Shown one piece after another: positions 38,101-49,852 of a DNA stretch of 64,000 nt. Each line of letters begins with the position of its first letter. Positions within the stretch are counted from its first letter, which is position 1. The stretch is from Martelella mediterranea (GTDB lineage Bacteria; Pseudomonadota; Alphaproteobacteria; Rhizobiales; Rhizobiaceae): positions 248,001 through 312,000 of the forward strand of contig PVUG01000001.1 of NCBI GenBank assembly GCA_003001975.1, given 5' to 3'. Made by a program: the position numbers and the translations under genes. The notes under the pieces are model-generated. The model had not been told where the DNA came from and made no database searches. It was given only the letters and a program-made list of their open reading frames with translations.

Positions 38101-38700
38101 TCAGCTCTTTCTGCCGGCCGTATCGGTTTTCAGCGCCGCCGCCTGGTCGGAAGCGGGCTTTTCATGCTCGAAAAATGTATAGGACAGGGTCAACACCCTG
38201 ATATCCTTGGTTTCCTCCGCCTCCACGATTGCCGGATCGACAAAAAACACCACCGGCATTTCCAGCGTTTCACCCGGCTGCAGCGTGGTCTCGGTGAAGC
38301 AGAAACATTCAACCTTGTTGAAATAGGCGCCGGCCTGCAGCGGCGTCACATTGAAGATCGCCTGACCGTTGACCGGTTCACTCGAACTGTTATGCGCCTT
38401 GAACATGACCTGCACGGTTTCACCGATCTTCGGCGAGACGGAAGGCTGAACCGGCTTGAACTCCCAGTCGAGCCCCGGCGCGACATTGGCATCGAAGGTG
38501 ACCTTGATGCGTTTGTCGAGAACGACGCTGGAATATTGGTCGACCTGCTGTGCGGTCCCGTTATAGCCGGTCACCTGACAGAAGATGCGGTAGAGCGGCA
38601 CGGCGGCAAAGCTCATGCCGGTCATGCCGACCACGAAAACAAGGCACATCAACACGATGGCGCCGTTATTGCGTGGTCGCTGTTTCCCCTCCCCTGTCAT
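38101..38700 (-). CDS. ctaG: cytochrome c oxidase assembly protein CtaG (Cox11)
   Basis: Copper chaperone that inserts CuB into subunit I. The 199 residues have one N-terminal membrane helix (about 15-37), the periplasmic [18 protein letters not shown] and the copper-binding ECFCFTE motif near residue 140. Start at [11 protein letters not shown] (38700). It lies between coxF and ctaE, the standard alphaproteobacterial order. Confidence 0.96.
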   Translation of the reverse strand: MTGEGKQRPRNNGAIVLMCLVFVVGMTGMSFAAVPLYRIFCQVTGYNGTAQQVDQYSSVVLDKRIKVTFDANVAPGLDWEFKPVQPSVSPKIGETVQVMFKAHNSSSEPVNGQAIFNVTPLQAGAYFNKVECFCFTETTLQPGETLEMPVVFFVDPAIVEAEETKDIRVLTLSYTFFEHEKPASDQAAALKTDTAGRKS

Positions 38701-38713
38701 CGTGCACGCCTCC

Positions 38714-38848
38714 TCAGACCGCTGCGAACTTGACCATGGTAATGATATAGAACAGCGCGACAAGACCGAACAGCAGCACGCCAAGCGCGATATTGCGGCC
38801 GCGCCGGGCTTTTCTCTGCTTGTCGGTCAGCTTGACTGTCTCGATCAT
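38714..38848 (-). CDS. coxF: CoxF-like small membrane protein
   Basis: A 44-residue protein beginning [19 protein letters not shown], followed by one hydrophobic helix ([20 protein letters not shown]) and KFAAV, ending TGA at 38714. Small CoxF proteins sit between ctaB and ctaG in Rhizobiales oxidase clusters, with a basic start and a single helix, and are thought to assist assembly. It lies 7 bp after ctaB and 13 bp before ctaG. It is under 50 codons and easily missed. Confidence 0.85.
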   Translation of the reverse strand: MIETVKLTDKQRKARRGRNIALGVLLFGLVALFYIITMVKFAAV

Positions 38849-38855
38849 GAACACC

Positions 38856-39791
38856 TCAACCCAACATCATGAAAACGGCGCGATCGGCAATCAGCGCCGC
38901 GAAGATCGCAAACAGATAGATGATCGAGAACCCGAACATCTTTCTCGCCGGCAGCATCCGTTCGTCACCTTCCGGCATCGCCCGCACCTTCAGCGAGGCA
39001 AACACGAAATAGGCTCCCATCGCCCCGGCGAACACCGCATAAAAGGGGCTGGCAAGGCCGGTCAGCGCGGGCGCAACGCCGGCAAATGCCGTCAGCGCCG
39101 CATAGACCACCATCTGGTTCTTGGTCGATTTCTCGCCGGCAACATTCGGCATCATCGGGATGCCGACATCGTCATAATCGCCCATCTTGTAGAGCGCCAG
39201 CGCCCAGAAATGCGCCGGGGTCCACAGAAAGGTGATCGAAAACAGGATGATGCTGTCGAGCGAAATGCTGCCGGTCATCGCCGCCCAGCCGATCATCGGC
39301 GGAAACGCGCCGGCCGCCCCGCCGATCACGATATTCTGCGGCGTCGAACGCTTCAGCCACATCGTGTAGAACACGGCGTAGTACAGGATCGTGAACGCCA
39401 GCAGGCCGGCGGCAAACCAGTTGATCGCAAGACCGAGCGTCGCAACCGAAAAGCAGGAAAGCGTAATGCCGAAGGCAAGCGCTTCCTGACGGGTCACCCG
39501 TCCGCTCGGGATCGGCCGTTTCACGGTGCGCGACATCACGGCATCGATATCGGAATCATACCACATGTTGAGCGCACCGGACGCTCCCGCACCTGTGGCG
39601 ATGCACAGGATGGCGATGGCACCCATGACCGGATTGATCGAACCGGGGGCCAGGAACAGCCCGGCAAAGGCGGTAAACACCACCAGCGACATCACACGCG
39701 GTTTCAGCAGTGCGAAATAATCGCGCGCCGTCGCCTCCGAAAGTCCGATATCGGTATGCGCCAGACCGGTCTCGCTGTCCAATACTGTCAT
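38856..39791 (-). CDS. ctaB: heme o synthase (protoheme IX farnesyltransferase)
   Basis: Adds a farnesyl group to heme b to give heme o, the precursor of heme a. The 311-residue polytopic membrane protein has the prenyltransferase motif [15 protein letters not shown] near 98 (NxxxD type), followed by RPIPSG, and a second Asp-rich loop [10 protein letters not shown] near 205. About eight or nine membrane segments. Upstream of coxF; separated from ctaD by a terminator-like hairpin. Confidence 0.96.
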   Translation of the reverse strand: MTVLDSETGLAHTDIGLSEATARDYFALLKPRVMSLVVFTAFAGLFLAPGSINPVMGAIAILCIATGAGASGALNMWYDSDIDAVMSRTVKRPIPSGRVTRQEALAFGITLSCFSVATLGLAINWFAAGLLAFTILYYAVFYTMWLKRSTPQNIVIGGAAGAFPPMIGWAAMTGSISLDSIILFSITFLWTPAHFWALALYKMGDYDDVGIPMMPNVAGEKSTKNQMVVYAALTAFAGVAPALTGLASPFYAVFAGAMGAYFVFASLKVRAMPEGDERMLPARKMFGFSIIYLFAIFAALIADRAVFMMLG

Positions 39792-39814
39792 GATCTGCTC
39801 TGTCTCACTTATTT

Positions 39815-39854
39815 AAAAAAGCCCGCGCGCCCCTCGCTCATGCGTCGGGCGCGC
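39815..39854 (-). terminator. terminator-like hairpin between ctaD and ctaB
   Basis: 8-bp stem GCGCGCCC/GGGCGCGC (39825-39832 with 39847-39854), then GGGC and a T6 run on the minus strand. A partial terminator here would make ctaC-ctaD more abundant than ctaB and the assembly genes. Confidence 0.55.
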
Positions 39855-39883
39855 GATCTCATGTTTTTGTCCAGTTGTCCAGA

Positions 39884-41557
<1,674 letters not shown>

Positions 41558-42445
41558 TTAGTCTTTGTCTGCCAGCAGAACGGCGTCCTGCTTCGCATTG
41601 TCGATGCTGGCCATCAGCGCCTGATTGGCTGCTTCCACATCACTTGCGGCCGATGCCTGCCAGGTGGCGAACTGTTCGGCCGAAACGGCGCGGATCGCAA
41701 TCGGCATGAAGGCATGATCCTTGCCGCAGAGTTCGGAACACTGGCCGTAGTAAATGCCTTCCGCATCAGCCTTGAACCAGGTCTCGTTCAGACGTCCGGG
41801 AACGGCATCGACCTTGATGCCGAAAGACGGCATGGCGAAGGAATGGATAACGTCCGTGGGCGCGGCGGTCACGAGCAGGCGCACCGTTTCCCCCACCGGC
41901 ACCACCATCTCGTTGTCGACGGCCAGAAGACGCGGATAGACGGCCTTGTCTTCCTTGCCGTAGTCGGCGCGCTGATCGTCGGTCAGCATGTAGGAGGAAT
42001 AGGAAATCGCGCCATCCTCGATTTCCGGGTAGTCATAGGTCCACAGCCACTGCGTCGCCGTTGCCTTGACCGTCAGCTTCGGGTCTTCCGGCATGGTCAG
42101 CTGGGCCGTCAGCAGATTGAACGACGGCACTGCCAGGAAAAGCAGGATCAGCACCGGCGCAACGGTCCACACCACTTCGATGACGGTGTTGTGGCTGGTG
42201 CGCGAGGCCTCGGGATTTTTCGACGCCCGGAAGCGCACCATCACGGTGATCAGCAGCGCCAGGACGAGAAGCACGATCGGCACGATAAACCAGAGCGTAT
42301 ACTGCTCGAACCAGCGTATCTGATGCATGATCGGCGAGGCCGCCGGCTGCATGCCCGTTTCCCATGGCTGAGGCTGCGCGGCAAAGGCGCTGCCAAAGCC
42401 CGCAAGACAGAGAAAAGCTGTCAGGCATGCTCTGGTCTTGTTCAT
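41558..42445 (-). CDS. ctaC: cytochrome c oxidase subunit II
   Basis: Receives electrons from cytochrome c through CuA. The 295-residue protein has a signal peptide (MNKTRACLTAFLCLAGFG...AFA), two membrane helices near 45-66 and 88-110, QWLWTYDYPE, HSFAMPSFGIK and the CuA site YGQCSELCGKDHAFMP near residue 240. The start at 42445 is preferred because it begins the signal peptide. First gene of the oxidase cluster. Confidence 0.97.
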   Translation of the reverse strand: MNKTRACLTAFLCLAGFGSAFAAQPQPWETGMQPAASPIMHQIRWFEQYTLWFIVPIVLLVLALLITVMVRFRASKNPEASRTSHNTVIEVVWTVAPVLILLFLAVPSFNLLTAQLTMPEDPKLTVKATATQWLWTYDYPEIEDGAISYSSYMLTDDQRADYGKEDKAVYPRLLAVDNEMVVPVGETVRLLVTAAPTDVIHSFAMPSFGIKVDAVPGRLNETWFKADAEGIYYGQCSELCGKDHAFMPIAIRAVSAEQFATWQASAASDVEAANQALMASIDNAKQDAVLLADKD

Positions 42446-42799
42446 CACGTTGAATTCTCCCTCCATCGTTTGACCGTGGTCAAACCGGACCTTTTTCAAC
42501 TGCGCTATATGCCCATAAGACCTGAAGCGCACTGTGGTCATGATAACACCTGTTCACGTCGACGCACTCCCTGTTTGCGCCGCGCTTTACAGTTGGTGTG
42601 CCTGTTTTCTCCCTCAGTCACAATTATGCCATAGCATTTGGCGATTTGAAGCGTCAAATTGTCTCATGCAAGCCTAATATATTCCGCTGTTTCCCACCGG
42701 GTTTTGCCGACAGCGCCTGTCGGGCGTTGAAAATTGCTTTTGAAACCTGCACAACCACTTCGGAAAAATCACGTTTCAGTTCATGCAGGATTCCCGCCC
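42446..42799. other. divergent intergenic region ctaC / ialB-like gene
   Basis: About 354 bases without a credible gene. It separates the minus-strand oxidase cluster from the plus-strand ialB-tldD genes, so it must hold both promoters. I see no hairpin or clear operator; two short A/T-rich stretches near 42620-42700 are the likeliest promoter area. Confidence 0.4.
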
Positions 42800-43393
42800 A
42801 TGCCCTCTTTTCCTCAAAACCTGCTGTCGAGCGTAAAGCCCGCTGCGGCAAGACTGGTGCTTGCAGCCGCGTTGACAGCGCTTGCCGTCATCCCGGCCAA
42901 TGCCCAGGAGAACACCGCGCCGCAAGCCGGTGACGGTCCGCAGATGGGCAGCGAACAGGACCCGACGATGGTGCGCGAAAACCACGGCGCATGGTCGATG
43001 ATCTGCGACCAGCCGCCGGGCGCCACGCTGGAACAATGCGCCCTGATGCAAAACGTGATCGCCGACGACCGCCCGGAAATCGGCCTTTCGATCGCGGTGC
43101 TGAAGACGGCAGACCGGCAGGCGACGCTCCTGCGCATCCTGTCCCCTCTCGGGGTATTCCTGCCCGAAGGCATGGGGCTTTTCGTTGATGGCGTGAATAT
43201 CGGGAAAGCCTCGTTTTCACGCTGCTATCTCGATGGCTGCTATGTCGAGGTCGATATCGACGACGACCTCATGAACATCCTGCGCGCCGGCAAAGAGGCC
43301 GTATTCACGCTGAATTTTTCCATCGATCAGGACACGATCGGCATTCCGGTGGACCTCTCCGGCTTTGGCGAAGGCTTCGACGCCCTGCCCTGA
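42800..43393 (+). CDS. invasion-associated locus B (IalB) family protein
   Basis: A 197-residue periplasmic protein with a signal peptide (LVLAAALTALAVIPANAQ) and the IalB fold: NHGAWSMICDQPPGATLEQCALMQ near 58, then LPEGMGLFVDGV and SRCYLDGCYVEV. The four Cys probably form two disulfides. IalB was named for erythrocyte invasion by Bartonella, but the family is widespread in free-living Rhizobiales with unknown role. Start MPSFPQN at 42800. It precedes tldD. Confidence 0.87.
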   Translation: MPSFPQNLLSSVKPAAARLVLAAALTALAVIPANAQENTAPQAGDGPQMGSEQDPTMVRENHGAWSMICDQPPGATLEQCALMQNVIADDRPEIGLSIAVLKTADRQATLLRILSPLGVFLPEGMGLFVDGVNIGKASFSRCYLDGCYVEVDIDDDLMNILRAGKEAVFTLNFSIDQDTIGIPVDLSGFGEGFDALP

Positions 43394-43451
43394 TATTGCC
43401 CCTGACACTTCCTATATAGGCCTCAGGACAAGAAAAAGGACGACAGCCAGA

Positions 43452-44870
43452 ATGACGGACCGCGACCTGATCAGCCATTTCGACGCAGACGAAACCACGA
43501 TCCGCGACATCGTTTCCGATACGCTTCACGACGCCGATGACGGCGAGCTTTATGTCGAATACAGCCAGAGCGAATCGCTGAGCTTCGATGACGGCAGGCT
43601 GAAGAGCGGCGCGTTCAACACCGGCTACGGTTTCGGCCTGCGCGCGGTGGCAGGCGAAGCCAGCGGCTTTGCCCATGCCGGGGAGCTGTCGCTTGCCGCG
43701 CTCAAGCGCGCCGCTTCCACGACCAAGGCCGTGACCCACGGACACACCGGCGTCCATGCCGAGCCGCCCCGCGGCACCAATACAAGGCTTTATTCCGACG
43801 AAAACCCCATCGGGGCGCCGAGTTTCGAGGAAAAGGTCAAGCTTCTCGGCGAAATCGACGCCTATCTGCGGGCGCGCGATCCGCGTGTGCGTCAGGTTTC
43901 CGCCTCGCTTGCCGCCAGCCACCAGGTGGTGGATATCCTGCGGGGCGACGGCTACCGGGTCGGCGATGTGCGCCCGATGACGCGGCTGAACATCTCGGTC
44001 GTCGTCGGCGATGGCGACCGGCTGGAAACCGGCTCCTTCGGCATTGGCGGACGGCAGAGTTTCAGCGATCTTTTCGCACGGCAGGACTGGCAGACAGGCG
44101 CCGACGAAGCCTTGCGCAAGGCCTTCGTCAATCTGGAAGCCATCGAAGCGCCGGCCGGTACCATGGATGTGGTGCTCGGCAATGGCTGGCCGGGCGTGAT
44201 GATCCACGAAGCCGTCGGCCACGGGCTGGAAGGCGATTTCAACCGCAAGGGGCTTTCGGCCTTTTCCGGTCTGGTCGGCGAAATGGTTGCCGCCCCCGGC
44301 GTCACCATTGTCGATGACGGCACGATTGAAAACCGACGCGGTTCGATCTCCATCGATGACGAGGGCACGCCGTCGAACTATAATGTGCTGATCGAGAACG
44401 GACGTTTGACCGGTTATATGCAGGACCGCCTCAACGCCCGGCTGATGGGCGTTGCGCCCACCGGCAACGGGCGGCGTCAGTCCTATTCGGACCTGCCGAT
44501 GCCGCGCATGACCAACACCTATATGCTCAACGGCGACAAGACCAAGGAAGAGATCATCGGTTCGGTCAAGAAGGGCATTTACGCCGTCACCTTCGGTGGT
44601 GGTCAGGTGGATATCACCTCCGGCCAGTTCGTGTTCTCCTGCACCGAAGCCTACATGATCGAAAACGGAAAGATCGGCGCGCCGATCAAGGGGGCAACGC
44701 TGATCGGCAACGGCCCGGATGCCATGAAGCGGGTTTCGATGGTCGGCAATGATCTTGCGCTCGACAACGGCATCGGTAACTGCGGCAAGGCCGGCCAATG
44801 GGTGCCGGTCGGCGTCGGCCAGCCGCATCTGAGGCTGGATCAGGTCACCGTCGGCGGCACCCAGGCTTAG
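43452..44870 (+). CDS. tldD: metalloprotease TldD
   Basis: Works with TldE/PmbA as a zinc protease of the cytosol; in E. coli it is linked to microcin maturation and CcdA turnover. The 472-residue protein has HEAVGHGLEGD near 255, the HExxxH metal motif, and a C-terminal GNCGKAGQWVPVGVGQPHLRL, the TldD signature. Start MTDRDLISHF at 43452 removes 29 unconserved residues. No tldE partner is adjacent. Confidence 0.95.
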   Translation: MTDRDLISHFDADETTIRDIVSDTLHDADDGELYVEYSQSESLSFDDGRLKSGAFNTGYGFGLRAVAGEASGFAHAGELSLAALKRAASTTKAVTHGHTGVHAEPPRGTNTRLYSDENPIGAPSFEEKVKLLGEIDAYLRARDPRVRQVSASLAASHQVVDILRGDGYRVGDVRPMTRLNISVVVGDGDRLETGSFGIGGRQSFSDLFARQDWQTGADEALRKAFVNLEAIEAPAGTMDVVLGNGWPGVMIHEAVGHGLEGDFNRKGLSAFSGLVGEMVAAPGVTIVDDGTIENRRGSISIDDEGTPSNYNVLIENGRLTGYMQDRLNARLMGVAPTGNGRRQSYSDLPMPRMTNTYMLNGDKTKEEIIGSVKKGIYAVTFGGGQVDITSGQFVFSCTEAYMIENGKIGAPIKGATLIGNGPDAMKRVSMVGNDLALDNGIGNCGKAGQWVPVGVGQPHLRLDQVTVGGTQA

Positions 44871-44924
44871 CGGTTTCTTTACCGCTGTCTGTTTTTCATG
44901 GGTGCCATGTATTGCGTACCCGGA

Positions 44925-45425
44925 ATGTCGAGCACCGTGAAAAATGAGCATCACATTGTCATCCGCCCCTTCGAGGCGGATGACAACCGGCGGCTGACCG
45001 AAATCTGGTATGCCGCCTCGCGCCTTTCCCATCCCTTCCTGCCGGAGGACCTGCTTGTCCGGCAACGCCAGGAAATTGCCGAGAAATATCTGCCGCAGAC
45101 AGAAACCTGGGTGGCGGTCGACGACAACGGCCCCATCGGCTTCATCGGGCTGATGGATCAGTTCATCGGCGGCCTTTTCGTGGCGCCTGAAAGCCAGGGT
45201 GCGGGTATTGGCAGCATGCTTCTCGATCACGCTTTCGCCCTGAAGGGGAAACTCGCGCTCGAAGTCTATGCCGCCAATCATCGCGCCGTCGCGTTTTACC
45301 GCCGCCACGGCTTTTGCGGGGTCCGCCGCCGGGAAACCGATGACAACGGCCTGCCGCATCCGCTGATCCTGATGCAAAAGCCCTGTCCGGTTCCTAACCG
45401 GCCGACGACACCGACCGGAGCCTAG
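44925..45425 (+). CDS. GNAT N-acetyltransferase (YjaB-like)
   Basis: A roughly 166-residue acetyltransferase. IRPFEADDNRRLTEIWYAASRLSHPFL at the start and GGLFVAPESQGAGIGSMLLDHA carry the acetyl-CoA site, followed by YAANHRAVAFYRRHGF; this resembles YjaB-type small-molecule acetyltransferases. Three starts are in frame (44898, 44907, 44925), none with a strong ribosome site; the last is chosen. Convergent with the UPF0303 gene 9 bp away. Confidence 0.8.
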   Translation: MSSTVKNEHHIVIRPFEADDNRRLTEIWYAASRLSHPFLPEDLLVRQRQEIAEKYLPQTETWVAVDDNGPIGFIGLMDQFIGGLFVAPESQGAGIGSMLLDHAFALKGKLALEVYAANHRAVAFYRRHGFCGVRRRETDDNGLPHPLILMQKPCPVPNRPTTPTGA

Positions 45426-45434
45426 AACAAAAGG

Positions 45435-45905
45435 TCAGGCGGTCAGCATCTCGTCCAGAACCGAAACGATCAGACCGTGATCATCCGCGCTGGCAAGGCC
45501 GGAAACGGTGATGGCGGCGAACACGCCGGTATCCTTGATACGGACGGGGAAACTGCCGCCATGGTCGGCGAAATCCTTGATATCAAGGCCGATTTCGGGA
45601 CCGATCGTGCGGCCCTTGCGCTTGTGCGCAAGCTCGATTGCATAAGATGCGTGATGAAAATGAAAGACGACGTTGGATTTGCGCCGCGCCCACATGTCGT
45701 TATCCGGCGCCGAGCCCGGCAGGGCGGCATGAAACAGCGTGCGGTTGGGCGTGCGGATATTGATGACGACCGGCGCTTCATGCGCCAATGCCCGGCCAAC
45801 CAGTCGCTGGCCGAGATCCCAGGCATCAGCTTCGCTGAAGGCCTTGAACACCAGCCGCTCCTCCTGGGCCGCCACTTCTTTTTCGCTGTCGCTGATATCA
45901 CTCAT
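45435..45905 (-). CDS. UPF0303 / heme-degrading domain family protein
   Basis: A 156-residue cytosolic protein with the WARRKSNVVFHFHHASYAIEL and FADHGGSFPVRIKDTGV segments of the UPF0303 (GlcG/HbpS-like) family, which includes proteins annotated as heme-degrading. No biochemical role is established. Downstream of parC on the same strand after a 176-bp gap. Confidence 0.82.
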   Translation of the reverse strand: MSDISDSEKEVAAQEERLVFKAFSEADAWDLGQRLVGRALAHEAPVVINIRTPNRTLFHAALPGSAPDNDMWARRKSNVVFHFHHASYAIELAHKRKGRTIGPEIGLDIKDFADHGGSFPVRIKDTGVFAAITVSGLASADDHGLIVSVLDEMLTA

Positions 45906-46081
45906 TCCTGCCTCCGCTGGCGTCCGGTTAATATGTCATCGAGTGAAATCAGAAAGCTATGGTCGAACCGCCCGCCAGAATGCGCGGGGCTCACCTGTCT
46001 TGAACTGTAACACCCGCCCGCAACATAGCCATGACCGGCCTTGCGGTTCAATGGATGGCCGGCCGAAATGCAAGCTTTCCC

Positions 46082-48361
46082 CTACCCCCGGAACGTGCCG
46101 TTCCTAGGGAACCCCTTCGGTGCGATCCTGCCGGCCATGGCGCGATCGCCGCGCCATTCCATCAGTTCATCGACGTTACGGGTATGGGTACGGCCGGCGC
46201 TGTCGGTCCAGGTGAGGCCGTCTTCCAGCGCAAAGCACTTGGCATCCGACAGGCCGCCATCCTTGTAGCGCTGCAGGCGCACGCCCTTGCCGCGCGTCAT
46301 CTCGGCAACCTGCGACAGCGGGAAGACCAGAAGCTTGCGGTTTTCACCGATGACGGCGACATGATCGCCGGCAGCGGGCGTCAACAGTTTCACCTCCACC
46401 GGCATCGACACATTCATCACCTGCTTGCCCTTGCGGGTGTTGGCGACCATCGCGTCCTCGTCCACGACAAAGCCATTGCCGGCGGTCGATGCGATCAGGA
46501 GCTTGCGGCCCGGCTCATGCACAAACGCGGTGACGACATCCTGTTCGGCCTCGATATCCACCATGATGCGCAAGGGTTCGCCATGGCCGCGTCCGCCCGG
46601 CAGCTTGTCCGCGCCAAGCGTATAGGCCTTGCCGCCGGTGGTGACGATCAGCAGCTTGTCGGTGGTCTGCGCCGGGAAGGAAAGTTTCAGGCTGTCGCCA
46701 TCCTTGAACGACAGGCCGGAGGTTTCGACATGGCCCTTCAGCGCCCGCACCCAGCCTTTTTCCGAGATCACGATCGTGACCGGCTCCTTCTCGATCATCG
46801 CCTGCTGGATGGCTTCGATATCTGTATCGGGCGCATGGTCGAAAGTGGAGCGGCGGCGGCCGAGTTCGGTCGCCTTGGCGAAGGTCTTCTTGACCTCGCC
46901 GATTTCCCAGCCGACCGTCTGCCATTGCTTGTCTTCGGAAGCGAGCAGCGCTTCGATACCGGCCTTTTCCGCCGTCAGCGCGTCGAACTCCTTGCGGATC
47001 TCGATTTCCTCGAGCTTGCGCAAGGCGCGCAGCCGCATGTTGAGGATGGCTTCCGCCTGCACATCGGTGATCTCGAAACGCGCGATCATCACCTGTTTGG
47101 GCTCGTCTTCCTCGCGGATGATCCTGATCACCTCGTCGAGGTTGAGATAGGCGACCAGAAGGCCGCCGAGGATTTCCAGCCGCCGGTCGATCGCCGCCAG
47201 ACGATGGCGCGAGCGGCGCTGCAGCACCTCACGACGATGGCCGAGCCATTCGGTGAGAACATCGACAAGGCCCATCACCTTCGGCACCTTGCCTTGGGAG
47301 AGCACGTTCATGTTCATCGAAAAGCGGCTCTCAAGATCGGTGAGCTTGAACAGCGATTCCATCAGCAGCGCCGGGTCGACGGCGCGCGATTTCGGCACCA
47401 GCACAACGCGGATATCTTCGGCCGATTCATCCTGGATATCTTCCAGAAGCGGCAGACGGCGGGCGATCAGCAGTTCGGCGATCTTCTCGATCAGCCGCGA
47501 CTTCTGCACGCCATAGGGAATTTCGGTGACGACGATCTGGTAATTGCCGCGCCCGAGGTCTTCCTTTTCCCAGCGCGCGCGCACCCGAAAGCCGCCGCGC
47601 CCGGTCCTGTAGGTTTCGACCATGGAGTCGAAATCCTCGACGATGATGCCGCCGGTGGGAAAATCCGGCCCCTGGATCATGTTCGCCTTCGGCCCATCGG
47701 CACCCGGCAGCGTCAGCAAATCCTCGACGGTGGCGTCGGGATGCTTGATCAGATGGATCGCAGCCTCGCACAGCTCGTGGGCATTGTGCGGGGGAATGGC
47801 GGTCGCCATGCCGACGGCGATGCCGGTCGAACCGTTTGCGAGCAGGTTGGGAAATGCGCCGGGCATGACCACCGGCTCTTCGTCCTCCTCGTTATAGGTC
47901 GGACGAAAGTCGACGGCATCCTCGCCGATGCCTTCCAGCATCAGCGCCGCCACATCGGTCATGCGCGCCTCGGTGTAGCGCATGGCCGCAGCGCTGTCGC
48001 CGTCGATATTGCCAAAATTACCCTGGCCATCGACCATCGGATAGCGCTGGGCAAAGCTCTGCGACAGGCGCACCAGCGCATCATAGATCGAGGCGTCGCC
48101 ATGGGGGTGGAACTTACCCATCACGTCGCCGACGATACGGGCGCATTTCTTGTAAGCGGACCCCGGGCGAACGCCGATCTCGCTCATGCCGTGAATGATA
48201 CGGCGATGAACGGGTTTCAGCCCGTCGCGCACATCCGGCAATGCGCGGTGCATGATCGTCGACAACGCATAGGCGAGGTAACGTTCTTCCAGCGCCTTGC
48301 GCAGGTCCACGGCATCGATGTGGTTGTCGCCGTCATCCGGCGGAATGATTTCGTTTCCCAT
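46082..48361 (-). CDS. parC: DNA topoisomerase IV subunit A
   Basis: Decatenates daughter chromosomes with ParE. The 759-residue protein has an N-terminal [20 protein letters not shown], catalytic Y129 in [11 protein letters not shown], the quinolone-determining [10 protein letters not shown] (85-94), and a C-terminal beta-pinwheel region with fewer blades than GyrA and no GyrA box, which fits ParC. The position equal to E. coli Ser80 is Ala90 and to Glu84 is Asp94. A very long antisense frame across it is a coding shadow. Confidence 0.96.
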   Translation of the reverse strand: MGNEIIPPDDGDNHIDAVDLRKALEERYLAYALSTIMHRALPDVRDGLKPVHRRIIHGMSEIGVRPGSAYKKCARIVGDVMGKFHPHGDASIYDALVRLSQSFAQRYPMVDGQGNFGNIDGDSAAAMRYTEARMTDVAALMLEGIGEDAVDFRPTYNEEDEEPVVMPGAFPNLLANGSTGIAVGMATAIPPHNAHELCEAAIHLIKHPDATVEDLLTLPGADGPKANMIQGPDFPTGGIIVEDFDSMVETYRTGRGGFRVRARWEKEDLGRGNYQIVVTEIPYGVQKSRLIEKIAELLIARRLPLLEDIQDESAEDIRVVLVPKSRAVDPALLMESLFKLTDLESRFSMNMNVLSQGKVPKVMGLVDVLTEWLGHRREVLQRRSRHRLAAIDRRLEILGGLLVAYLNLDEVIRIIREEDEPKQVMIARFEITDVQAEAILNMRLRALRKLEEIEIRKEFDALTAEKAGIEALLASEDKQWQTVGWEIGEVKKTFAKATELGRRRSTFDHAPDTDIEAIQQAMIEKEPVTIVISEKGWVRALKGHVETSGLSFKDGDSLKLSFPAQTTDKLLIVTTGGKAYTLGADKLPGGRGHGEPLRIMVDIEAEQDVVTAFVHEPGRKLLIASTAGNGFVVDEDAMVANTRKGKQVMNVSMPVEVKLLTPAAGDHVAVIGENRKLLVFPLSQVAEMTRGKGVRLQRYKDGGLSDAKCFALEDGLTWTDSAGRTHTRNVDELMEWRGDRAMAGRIAPKGFPRNGTFRG

Positions 48362-48433
48362 GGCGCTTTGTTAGAGGATGCAACCTTCTCCCGCAAGCCG
48401 CATGGGCGGCCAATCCCCTGAAAACACGGGGGT

Positions 48434-48455
48434 CTCGTGCTCAAAATGGCACGAG
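48434..48455. repeat. short inverted repeat in the parC divergent intergenic region
   Basis: CTCGTGC (48434-48440) and GCACGAG (48449-48455) form a 7-bp palindrome with an 8-nt spacer between parC and the divergent secreted-protein gene. It could be an operator, or a worn relative of the REPIN-like hairpins, whose stem also uses CTCGTG/CACGAG. Confidence 0.3.
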
Positions 48456-48567
48456 TGACGCGCATCGGACACAAGGTTGACACCAACGTCATGGTGGCAA
48501 GATTGCAATTCTGTCTTATATGCCGAATAACTTGAACCAGAATCGGAACAGATACCGGGAGCCCCTT

Positions 48568-49809
48568 ATGCGCAAAGCGCCTTTCCGCCACCTTCTTCTC
48601 GCCGGCAGCTTTCTGGCAGTAACGTCCGCGCCCGCCTTCGCCCTCGATGCGCAGGATATGCTTGCAAAGCTCAACGCCGCGTCAAAGGCGCAGGGCGACG
48701 TCACCTTCACCTATGACGATGTCGAGGAGGGCGACAACGGCGACCTCACGGTCACCGGCGTGGTCTACAGCATCGCGCCCGAAGCCGATGAAGCACTCGG
48801 CGGACTGAAGCAGGCCGAACCGATGACGCTCGACTTCGAAGGCGTGACGGAAAACGAGGACGGCAGCTATTCGATCGACCGGGTTTCCGCCGCAGACATG
48901 GTCTTTACCGGTGAGGATCTGGAAATCAATGTCGGCTCGCTGGTCCAGAGCGATATCGCAGTGCCGGCAACGCCGGATGCGAGCGCTTTTGCCGGCTGGA
49001 GCTATGCCGGCAACACCGAGGTCGGCGACATCACGGTGACGACCGAGGGCCATCAGGTACTGGCCATCGACAATGCAACCGGCACGCAGCGCTTCGACGA
49101 AGACAACGGCACGGCAAGCTTCCGCGGCGATGTCTCCGGCGTCACGCTCGACCTTTCGAACATCGACGACATGGAAGACGATGTGCGCGATGCCCTGACA
49201 GCGCTTGATCTGATGGAAACGCATTCCAGCGCAACCTTCAGCGGCGTATGGGATTCCCAGTCCGGCGATCTGGATATTCTGACCTATGATATTGCAGTCG
49301 AGGATGTCGGCACGCTGGCGATCAATTTCACCATGACCGGCCTGACGCTCGATACCGTCGAGACTCTGCGGCAGCTTTCCGCCGAAATGCCCGATGCGGA
49401 TGCGATGGAAGCAAGCGAAGGCGACGAAGAAGCCGTCAATCCCTATCAGGCGCAGCTTCTCGAGATTGGCCAGAAGATCGGCGTCTCCGAATTCGCGATC
49501 AGCTTTGCAGACGATTCCATCACCACGCGGGTGCTGCAATATGCGGCCGAACAGGAAGGCATGATTGCCGAAGAGATGGCCGACAAGATCGAAGTCGACC
49601 TCGGCACAAGCCTGAATGCGATGAACGTTCCCGGCCTTGCAGACATGGTGACTACGGCCGTCGGTACCTATTTCGCCGACCCGCAGACCTTCAAGATCAG
49701 CATCAAACCGCAAATGCAGATGCCGGTTCTCGCCGTTATCATGGCCGGTGCGGCTGCCCCGCAGTCGATCCCGCAGCTTTTGAACCTGCAGGTCACGGCG
49801 AACGAATAA
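48568..49809 (+). CDS. secreted acidic protein, function unknown
   Basis: A 413-residue exported protein. Start MRKAPFRHLLLAGSFLAVTSAPAFA is a good signal peptide with GGGAG upstream of ATG 48568. The mature part is acidic and beta-rich (repeated D/E, NGDL, NEDGSYSIDRV), with an EASEGDEEAV insert near 290. I do not recognise the family; it resembles large uncharacterised periplasmic proteins of Rhizobiales. Divergent from parC, convergent with aspS across a shared terminator. Confidence 0.75.
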   Translation: MRKAPFRHLLLAGSFLAVTSAPAFALDAQDMLAKLNAASKAQGDVTFTYDDVEEGDNGDLTVTGVVYSIAPEADEALGGLKQAEPMTLDFEGVTENEDGSYSIDRVSAADMVFTGEDLEINVGSLVQSDIAVPATPDASAFAGWSYAGNTEVGDITVTTEGHQVLAIDNATGTQRFDEDNGTASFRGDVSGVTLDLSNIDDMEDDVRDALTALDLMETHSSATFSGVWDSQSGDLDILTYDIAVEDVGTLAINFTMTGLTLDTVETLRQLSAEMPDADAMEASEGDEEAVNPYQAQLLEIGQKIGVSEFAISFADDSITTRVLQYAAEQEGMIAEEMADKIEVDLGTSLNAMNVPGLADMVTTAVGTYFADPQTFKISIKPQMQMPVLAVIMAGAAAPQSIPQLLNLQVTANE

Positions 49810-49852
49810 GCGCTTCCCCGGCGCGGTTCGCCCCTCCACTTTCATTGACAAA

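Noticed and set aside
44868-44898. AGCGG/CCGCT hairpin after tldD as a terminator
   Set aside because: Stem of only 5 bp and the T run is set back; too weak to call.
43305-45377. 690-codon open frame antisense to tldD and the GNAT gene
   Set aside because: Spans two real genes on the other strand and has no recognisable motif.
46031-48421. 796-codon open frame antisense to parC
   Set aside because: Mirror of a GC-rich real gene; residue make-up is His/Gln/Arg/Asp-rich with no domain, and parC is unmistakable.
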